Source: Microcoleus vaginatus HSN003
Lineage (GTDB): Bacteria > Cyanobacteriota > Cyanobacteriia > Cyanobacteriales > Microcoleaceae
Length of the DNA stretch: 64,000 nucleotides
Direction: 5' to 3'
Assembly (NCBI RefSeq): GCF_022701255.1
Contig: NZ_CP031705.1
Location: 2,183,501-2,247,500, forward strand
Shown here: positions 58,285 to 64,000 of the stretch, in pieces
Layout of the letters: each line of letters begins with the position of its first letter
Numbering within the stretch: the first letter of the stretch is position 1
Program-made: the position numbers and the translations under genes
The notes under the pieces: model-generated
What the model was told of the DNA's origin: nothing
Seen by the model: the letters and a program-made list of their open reading frames with translations, nothing else
Databases searched by the model: none

Positions 58285-61200
58285 TTACTCTGCCTCCCCA
58301 ATTAAGGTGAACGCTGCCCAATTTCGCGGCCCAGGATGAGTTTTCATCGTGGTTAACATTGCCTGCCGAAGTGCCTGTGCTTTATTCGGATTCTTCTGAA
58401 GGTTTTGATAAAATGCCTGCATCAATTCCGATGTCGGCGCATCGGGAACCGCCCATAAAGAAACAATCACGCTGGGAACGCCTGCCGAAATCAACGCACG
58501 CGACAAACCAATCACCCCGTCCCCGGTAATTCTGCCTTCTCCAGTGTTGCAAGCACTCAAAACGACTAAATTTGCTTGCAGTTTCATGTCGAAAATCTCT
58601 TCTGCGGTCAATAAGCCGTCATCGCTACCAGAAGGAGCCAGGGCGATCGCACTTCCCAATCCATGCACATCATCCAGCAATCCATGCGTTGCCAAGTGAA
58701 TAGTCGATGCTTGGGGCATTTTTTGAACGATCGCAGCTTTTGTCCCTTGTGCGCCTGTGATGGCTTGAGTGTTGAGCAGAGGCGCGATCGCGATCGCTTC
58801 AGCTTCGGCTCCAGGTAGAGGAGACAATTGCTGTTTGGGCTCTCCCAGAGAGAGAGACACGCTTGGCATGGTGGGATTGCCCAATACTAGAGCCCTGCTG
58901 CTGTTGACTGGCTTCTGTGCTAACTTCTGTCGTTGTTGTCGAGTCAAATCCAATACTTGAATCGAGGGGGCGGTGAGAATCGTGTGTTTTTCGATTAAGT
59001 AAGTGCCGCTGGCATCTTGCAGGGCCGGAAAGGGCACCTGGAACAGGGCACCTTGGGGAATGAAAATGACGCGGGCATTGGGGTCTGTGGGTAGGAGGCT
59101 GGCAATGGGATCGATCAGCAGTTGATGCAGTGTCGGTAAGTCGGGTTGGGGTTGGGTGGAGCCAAGACTGCTGCGACTGCGGACGGCGAGGAATTCTTGA
59201 TTGCCCACGATCAAGCTGGCTAGAGAGGCGTTGTGTTGCTGCCAGAGGGGTTTAAGGTCAACTTGGCGGAAGGTAATTTCGCCTGTCGGTTGAATTACCC
59301 AGATGTAGAGCGCGGATTCTCGCGGTTCGCTTTTTCCCTGAATCTGAAACTCGTCGTAGACGATCGAATACTGCACCAAAGTGGCGTTCTGTGCTTTGGC
59401 GATTTGGCGAATTTGCTCCTGGTTCGGAGAAGTGTTTATCATCGGATTGGTAGAACCTGACGATAAGCGTTCTGTCAGGAGATCGACAAAGGCACGAGCG
59501 CGTCCCCGTTCGGCAATTTCTAAGGCGGCGATCGGGTTATTCTGAGCCACCCGGACTTCTTGTAAAGTCTGATAGGTGCGCTCTTGCCCTTCAAAGATGG
59601 AGACTTTATTCGCGTCGTTGGAGCCGAGCATTTGCCGCATCGATTCCCAAACTTGAATCCCATCGAACAGCATTTTTTCAGCTTCTGTGAGGTTGCCAGC
59701 TCTCAAGAACGCCGCTCCCAGGTTGTTGAGCGCCGCACCTTCTCCGTTGCGGTCTTTAATGGAGCGGGCGTTGGCTAAACTGAGCTGTGTATATTCAATG
59801 CCTTTGGTATAGTTGCCCAGAGAGTAGTAAGCGGCTCCCAAAATGCCCAGTGCATTCCCTTCCGCTTGACGGTCTTTAATGGAGCGGGCGATCACTAAAC
59901 TCTGCTGTGTATACTCAATCGCTTTGGCATAGTTCCCCACAGACCCGTAAGCAATTCCCAGATAGCGCAGCGCCGCACCTTCGTCTCGGCGGTTTTTAAT
60001 TTCGCGGGCGATCGCTAAACTCTGCTGTGAATACTCAATGGCTTGAGCATAGTTGCCCAGAGAGTTGTAAGCAAATCCCAAATCGCCCAGCACAGCACCT
60101 TCGTCTCGGCGGTTTTTAATTTCGCGGGCGATCGCTAAAGTCTGCCGTGAATACTCAATGGCTTTGGCCCAGTTGCCCAGAGAGCGGTAAGCGAGCCCCA
60201 AATTGCCCAGTGCATTCCCTTCCCCTTCGCGGTTTTTAATGGAGCGAGCGATCGCTAAACTCTGCTGTGCATACTCAATGGCTTTGGCCCAGTTGCCCAG
60301 AGAGCCGTAAGCGAGTCCCAAAATGCCCAGCGCATTCCCTTCCCCTTCGCGGTCTTTAATGGAGCGGGCGATCGCTAAAGTCTGCTGTGTATAATCGATG
60401 GCTTTGGTATAGTTGCCCAGAGAGTAGTAAGCGGCTCCCAAAATCCTCAGTGCCCTCCCTTCTCCCTGGCGGTCTTTAATGGAGCGGGCGATAGCTAAAC
60501 TCTGCTGTGCATACTCAATGGCTTTGGCCGAGTTGCCCAGAGAGAGGTAAGCAAGTTCCAAATTTCCCAGTGCCAGAGCCTCCCAATGGCGGTCTTTAAT
60601 GGAGCGGGCGATGGCTAAACTGAGCTGTGAATACTCAATCGCTTTGGTATAGTTGCCCAAAAAGCGGTAGGCGAGTCCCAACTTGCCCAGTGCCACACCC
60701 TCCACTTGGCGGTCTTTAATGGAGCGGGCGATCGCTAAACTCTGCTGTGTATACTCAATGGCTTTGGTATAGTTGCCCAGAGAGTAGTAAGCGGCTTCCA
60801 AAATGCCCAGTGCCGTACCCTCTCCTTTGCGGTTTTTAATTTCGCGGGCGATTGCTAAGCTCTGCTGTGAATACTCAATCGCTTTGGCCCAGTTGCCCAG
60901 ATTGAGGTAAGCACCTCCCAAATGCCCCAATGCTAAACCTTCCCCTTGGCGGTCTTTGATTTCGCGGGCGATCGCTAACTGTTGCTGTGAATACTCAATG
61001 GCTTTGGCCGAGTCGCCCAGAGAGAGGTAAGCGGCTCCCAAAATGCCCAGTGCCACAGCTTCTCTTTGGTGGTCTTTTCTTTCGCGGGCGATCGCTAAGC
61101 TCTGCTGTGAATACTCAATGGCTTTGGCCGAGTTGCCCAGAGAATAGTAAACTCTTCCCAAATCGCGCAGTGCCAAACCTTCAATGTGGCGGTTTTTAAT

Positions 61201-61581
61201 TTCGCGGGCGATGGTTAAAGCCCGCTGCTTATACTCAATGGCTTTGGCCGAGTTGCCCAGAGAGTCGTAAGTATCTCCTAAAAGGCCTAGTGCTACACCT
61301 TCCCCAAGGCGGTTTTTGAGGGCGCGATAAATTTGCAGTGCCTGTTGCCAGGAATTCAGCGCTGCTCTTATTTGACCAGTCTGATACTGTTGAAGCCCCT
61401 GCTGTATTAGCCGATCGGCCTCTACTTGACGAGCATCGATCGCCTGAGCGTTAGCCGGAAGTGAGGAGTGGGGAGGAATGTAAAATGCAACAGACAACAG
61501 GCAAAAGGCGAGGGGAAACAGGAAGCCCGATCGCACTTTACGATTACTGAATTTAAACAGTGCTAGCGAGAAAGGCTGCAT
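58285..61581 (-). CDS. Secreted TPR-CHAT (caspase-like) protein, copy 2
   Basis: The 1098-residue paralogue of the gene at 50,196 has the same layout: a signal peptide (FLFPLAFCLLSVAFYIPP, likely cut after ANA), about fourteen 40-residue TPRs and a CHAT protease domain with His966 (HLATHG) and Cys1011 (VLSACNTG). Its last 430 residues are almost identical to copy 1, while the TPR units differ in many positions (ARSIKDR here, AREIKDR there). DUF928 ends 6 bases upstream on the same strand, so the two form an operon. The TPR superhelix should select a partner or substrate. Confidence 0.92.
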   Translation of the reverse strand: MQPFSLALFKFSNRKVRSGFLFPLAFCLLSVAFYIPPHSSLPANAQAIDARQVEADRLIQQGLQQYQTGQIRAALNSWQQALQIYRALKNRLGEGVALGLLGDTYDSLGNSAKAIEYKQRALTIAREIKNRHIEGLALRDLGRVYYSLGNSAKAIEYSQQSLAIARERKDHQREAVALGILGAAYLSLGDSAKAIEYSQQQLAIAREIKDRQGEGLALGHLGGAYLNLGNWAKAIEYSQQSLAIAREIKNRKGEGTALGILEAAYYSLGNYTKAIEYTQQSLAIARSIKDRQVEGVALGKLGLAYRFLGNYTKAIEYSQLSLAIARSIKDRHWEALALGNLELAYLSLGNSAKAIEYAQQSLAIARSIKDRQGEGRALRILGAAYYSLGNYTKAIDYTQQTLAIARSIKDREGEGNALGILGLAYGSLGNWAKAIEYAQQSLAIARSIKNREGEGNALGNLGLAYRSLGNWAKAIEYSRQTLAIAREIKNRRDEGAVLGDLGFAYNSLGNYAQAIEYSQQSLAIAREIKNRRDEGAALRYLGIAYGSVGNYAKAIEYTQQSLVIARSIKDRQAEGNALGILGAAYYSLGNYTKGIEYTQLSLANARSIKDRNGEGAALNNLGAAFLRAGNLTEAEKMLFDGIQVWESMRQMLGSNDANKVSIFEGQERTYQTLQEVRVAQNNPIAALEIAERGRARAFVDLLTERLSSGSTNPMINTSPNQEQIRQIAKAQNATLVQYSIVYDEFQIQGKSEPRESALYIWVIQPTGEITFRQVDLKPLWQQHNASLASLIVGNQEFLAVRSRSSLGSTQPQPDLPTLHQLLIDPIASLLPTDPNARVIFIPQGALFQVPFPALQDASGTYLIEKHTILTAPSIQVLDLTRQQRQKLAQKPVNSSRALVLGNPTMPSVSLSLGEPKQQLSPLPGAEAEAIAIAPLLNTQAITGAQGTKAAIVQKMPQASTIHLATHGLLDDVHGLGSAIALAPSGSDDGLLTAEEIFDMKLQANLVVLSACNTGEGRITGDGVIGLSRALISAGVPSVIVSLWAVPDAPTSELMQAFYQNLQKNPNKAQALRQAMLTTMKTHPGPRNWAAFTLIGEAE

Positions 61582-61587
61582 GGGATT

Positions 61588-62355
61588 TTAGGGTTTGGGT
61601 TGCGGGAGTTGGCGTTGTTGTTCGATCGCTCTTATTTGCTTCAATCGATCGCTCCAATCTTTCAAAGGTTCGGCTTCCGAACTAGCGAGAGAATCTAGCA
61701 GTTCCAGCACAGCCGCTTGGCTTTGAGAAGTGTCAGAGGCTTTGCGCGCTTCGGCGATCGCGTCATACCACAGCCCCGCCTCCGCATACAGGTCGATCCG
61801 CTGTTGGGGAGTTTGGGCGGCTGCAAGTTGAGTCTGCAACGACGCAGCAGGCTGGACTACTTGGATTTCTGCCGTCGCCACCACATTCCTCGAAGGAACC
61901 ATCGGATCGCAGACCAACACCACTTGCCACTGATAGGATTGCCCGATCGACAGTTGGGGCAGATTTGGGGGCAAAGCAACCGACATAATCCCTTGCTGAC
62001 TCTGCATCTCGGTTTTGTAGAGCAGTTGTCCCGTGCGAGTAAACAGCCTCAATTGCAGCGGACGAGGAGTGCGATCGGGTACAAACCAGGTAAAGGTCGG
62101 ATGCCCAGAAATCGTCTCTCCGACATGGCTAAACGGCACCAAGACAGTCAATCTCGCCGATGAATTAGCTTCGCAACTGCCCCCGCGAGTGGTATTCGTC
62201 CCGGTGTCTTTCGGTTTAGAAGGGTTTTCAGGAGGAGTATATTTTGCCAGCGCTACAGGAGCGACCCAGAACGAAACACTCAGCATTAAACTCGCAATGC
62301 CGGCAGAGTAAACCGTTCGACGCTTCAACTCGTGAGTCATCATCTGAATCCTCAT
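61588..62355 (-). CDS. DUF928 domain exported protein
   Basis: This 255-residue protein has a signal peptide (SAGIASLMLSVSFWVAPVALA). The DUF928 core follows: a GGSCEANSSARLTVLVPFSHVGETISGHPTFTWFVPD segment with Ig-like strands, LLYKTEMQSQQGIMSVALPP, YQWQVVLVCDP, and a helical C-terminus (QLAAAQTPQQRIDLYAEAGLWYDAIAEARKA). The family is cyanobacterial, of unknown function, and often lies beside CHAT and CHASE2 genes. It overlaps no gene and precedes CHAT copy 2 by 6 bases. The first (62,355) or a slightly later ATG may be used. Confidence 0.85.
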   Translation of the reverse strand: MRIQMMTHELKRRTVYSAGIASLMLSVSFWVAPVALAKYTPPENPSKPKDTGTNTTRGGSCEANSSARLTVLVPFSHVGETISGHPTFTWFVPDRTPRPLQLRLFTRTGQLLYKTEMQSQQGIMSVALPPNLPQLSIGQSYQWQVVLVCDPMVPSRNVVATAEIQVVQPAASLQTQLAAAQTPQQRIDLYAEAGLWYDAIAEARKASDTSQSQAAVLELLDSLASSEAEPLKDWSDRLKQIRAIEQQRQLPQPKP

Positions 62356-62451
62356 CTGTAACTATCTTCTAGAGTAATCACGAATACACAAACACAATAG
62401 AGGACTGTCCGCAAGCTTCGTTTGCGGGAAGGTGCAAAGATATTGGTGTCA

Positions 62452-62645
62452 GCTTAAGGGCAAACCCTCAGTCCGGCAGTCCGGCAGGGGTTTAAACCCC
62501 TGCCTCAAAGCGAAAGTCGTCTGAAGACGACTAATGAGTTCTTCAGTCCTCTTTGAGAGGACTAATGAGTTCTTCAGTCCTCTTTGAGAGGACTTTCGCT
62601 ATGAGACAGGGAATTCATTCCCTGGCGGACTGCCGGGTGGGCGGG
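62452..62645. repeat. Cluster of dispersed palindromes and a 30-base direct repeat
   Basis: The direct repeat ACTAATGAGTTCTTCAGTCC..GAGAGG occurs twice in tandem (62,540-62,600). Hairpins GGGGTTTAAACCCC, AGTCGTCTGAAGACGACT and CCAGGGAATGAATTCCCTG-like stems flank it. They are the inverse of those at 55,742-55,850. Confidence 0.65.
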
Positions 62646-62748
62646 AGGACTGGGTGGACTGACAGCTTAAGTTGACACGCTTTGGGCATTGCCCTATCCA
62701 GAGTTGCCGTGTTATCGATCGTTAGATCTGAGCTCTTAAACCATTCTC

Positions 62749-62816
62749 AAGAACGGGCAAGATGCCCGTTCCACAAAGAGTGAATTTCTTGTGGAACGGG
62801 CATCCTGCCCGTTCAT
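62749..62816. repeat. Dispersed hairpin repeat, same family as 2151-2301
   Basis: GAACGGGCAAGATGCCCGTTC, CACAAAGAGTGAATTTCTTG and GAACGGGCATCCTGCCCGTTC follow one another. The whole segment folds on itself. Confidence 0.65.
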
Positions 62817-62888
62817 AAACGCCTTATTGAAAATGGTGCAATATCTCATCTCAATTAGCTCCGATTTAACCAGCGTGAACCCCACCGC

Positions 62889-64000
62889 TCACCAGAACCA
62901 CCGCCGTTTTGCTGGCCAGGTTAACTCGCACACTGTCCCCTTCGGTTGATTCGGGTAGCGCCGAAATGCTCCGCCTAACTGTTTGGCTAAGTTCTTTGCA
63001 AGCTGGGTTCCTAATCCTGAGGGTTGAAGTTTAGGGTTTGGATCTTCGGGTATTTCCTTGTCTCGCTCCATTGCAGCCAAGCTAAGCGTTTCTGACTGAG
63101 ACTGTTTCCCCCTACCATTATCCGCCACCCGAATCACCTGCCGATCGCCCTCTTGAGTGCAAATTACAGTCAAGCGAGTGGCTTCGATCGCGTGTTTCCC
63201 GACATTGCAGAGCGCTTCTTCCAGAAAGCGGCAGAGTGCTCGCTTGTGTTCCAACCGCAGATGCGAGGTGTTCAAGGGATCGAACTGCACAATTTTGAAT
63301 TTGATCGTTTTGAGGTAGGGCAATTCTTGTTCGAGCGTGTTGGAATAGACCTTGTAGAGCAATTCATGCAATGGAGCCTGCAGGGCCAATTCGATCGCAC
63401 TCCCCATGCGGAGATGCGGTTCATCCGCGATCGCGTCTCGTTGCACAGAGCCGTAAACTGCCCGCAATTCTTGATTCAAGCGTTGCAACTCCGGTAGAAA
63501 TAACGGCGGTGTGGCTTGTTCTTGAGCAGTTCTCAAAATCACAACCAATGTTTGTAACGGGCCGCTATGAATTGCATTAAAGGTCTGCTCGATCGCAAAC
63601 TGACGTTCCTCCAACCGCAGTCGGAGTTCCTGTTCGTGGCGATAAAATAACGCTGCCATCAAGCCAGCCCCATTCAACACCAGCACCAACAACACAGGCA
63701 CGATCGGCACCCACCATCCCAAAAGAATCAGCCAGTAACAGAGCGCGATCGAGCTGACACTGGCGACTAAGAGCCCCAACAAAATTTTCCAGGGCGATCG
63801 CAAAAACCGTCCCAGACTTATCCCCAAAAGTCCCCATGCCACAATCCAGAGATATTCCCCTGCGTCTGCCCAAACCCGAAGCAACGATCGGCGATCGAGC
63901 ACCGCACTAACGATCTGGCTAGTGGCGTGCGCCTGGATTTCGACTCCGTAAATCCGTCCCGGATTGATGCCAACGATCGCACCTGAACTTGCCAAATCCT
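62889..64000 (-). CDS. CHASE2-type sensor histidine kinase, partial (5' end beyond window)
   Basis: The visible 370 residues are the C-terminal part of a larger protein; the frame runs off the right edge. IYGVEIQAHATSQIVSAVLDRR is the typical end of a periplasmic CHASE2 domain. Three hydrophobic helices follow (WIVAWGLLGISLGRF, ILLGLLVASVSSIALCYWLILLGWW, VPVLLVLVLNGAGLMAALFY). A HisKA_3-like helix contains FNAIHSGPLQTL with the candidate phospho-His, and a HATPase ends the protein (EEALCNVGKHAIEA N-box, VADNGRGK G1, GLGTQLAKNLAKQLGG G2). It should sense an external signal and phosphorylate a regulator not visible here. It lies upstream of DUF928 and CHAT copy 2 in the same direction, with 533 repeat-rich bases between. 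Confidence 0.88.
   Translation of the reverse strand, partial: DLASSGAIVGINPGRIYGVEIQAHATSQIVSAVLDRRSLLRVWADAGEYLWIVAWGLLGISLGRFLRSPWKILLGLLVASVSSIALCYWLILLGWWVPIVPVLLVLVLNGAGLMAALFYRHEQELRLRLEERQFAIEQTFNAIHSGPLQTLVVILRTAQEQATPPLFLPELQRLNQELRAVYGSVQRDAIADEPHLRMGSAIELALQAPLHELLYKVYSNTLEQELPYLKTIKFKIVQFDPLNTSHLRLEHKRALCRFLEEALCNVGKHAIEATRLTVICTQEGDRQVIRVADNGRGKQSQSETLSLAAMERDKEIPEDPNPKLQPSGLGTQLAKNLAKQLGGAFRRYPNQPKGTVCELTWPAKRRWFW

Overview
The window looks like a chromosomal segment of a filamentous, non-heterocystous cyanobacterium of the Microcoleus/Oscillatoria type (inference). The reasons are the very common GCGATCGC (HIP1) octamer, chlorophyll and photoprotection genes (chlP, a high-light-inducible protein), an RNA polymerase split into rpoB, rpoC1 and rpoC2, an NADPH thioredoxin reductase-thioredoxin fusion, a DUF928 protein, and abundant short tandem heptanucleotide repeats. 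No rRNA, tRNA or CRISPR array was recognised.

Bases 1-10,400 hold dps, chlP (on a TTG start), a small conserved protein, a palindromic MITE-like element, a 1789-residue Ser/Thr kinase / ATPase / GAF / adenylyl cyclase protein and an AlkB-family oxygenase. Two decayed mosaic fragments of the 2.4 kb gene lie at 9.2 and 10.5 kb. Bases 11,000-15,500 hold a plant-type asparaginase/isoaspartyl peptidase next to an unassigned ATP-grasp ligase, a universal stress protein and hisD. Bases 16,300-29,450 are the information-processing block rpsT, tatD, rpoB, rpoC1, rpoC2. A free-standing tandem HNH/NUMOD endonuclease-like gene sits between rpoB and rpoC1, and a 461-base repeat-filled spacer lies between rpoC1 and rpoC2.

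Bases 29,700-50,000 are mostly single housekeeping or regulatory genes: a CheY-like regulator, a second GyrA-type topoisomerase subunit, an ABC ATPase carrying an in-frame purine heptamer expansion, a 50-residue HLIP, the primary sigma factor, a peptide/nickel-type ABC permease and NTRC. They continue with a phosphatase-methyltransferase fusion, an XRE regulator, a GGDEF protein, a DUF427 protein, a GH25 lysozyme broken by a one-base frameshift, and a Na+/H+ antiporter with an NAD-binding domain.

Bases 50,000-64,000 form a minus-strand accessory locus. Two near-identical secreted TPR-CHAT (caspase-like) proteins bracket a subtilisin-like protease and an RTX calcium-binding protein. The protease and RTX genes share a duplicated upstream region of about 150 bp. 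The RTX gene has been cut at its 3' end by an IS630-family insertion, and the original end can be read on the far side. DUF928 and CHASE2-type histidine kinase genes lie upstream of the second CHAT gene. This locus is the best candidate for an undescribed system, perhaps envelope or extracellular proteolysis under two-component control; that function is inference only.

Intergenic DNA is unusually rich in dispersed palindromes and heptamer tracts. In at least three genes (kinase-cyclase, ABC ATPase, GGDEF) such repeats have become part of the coding sequence.
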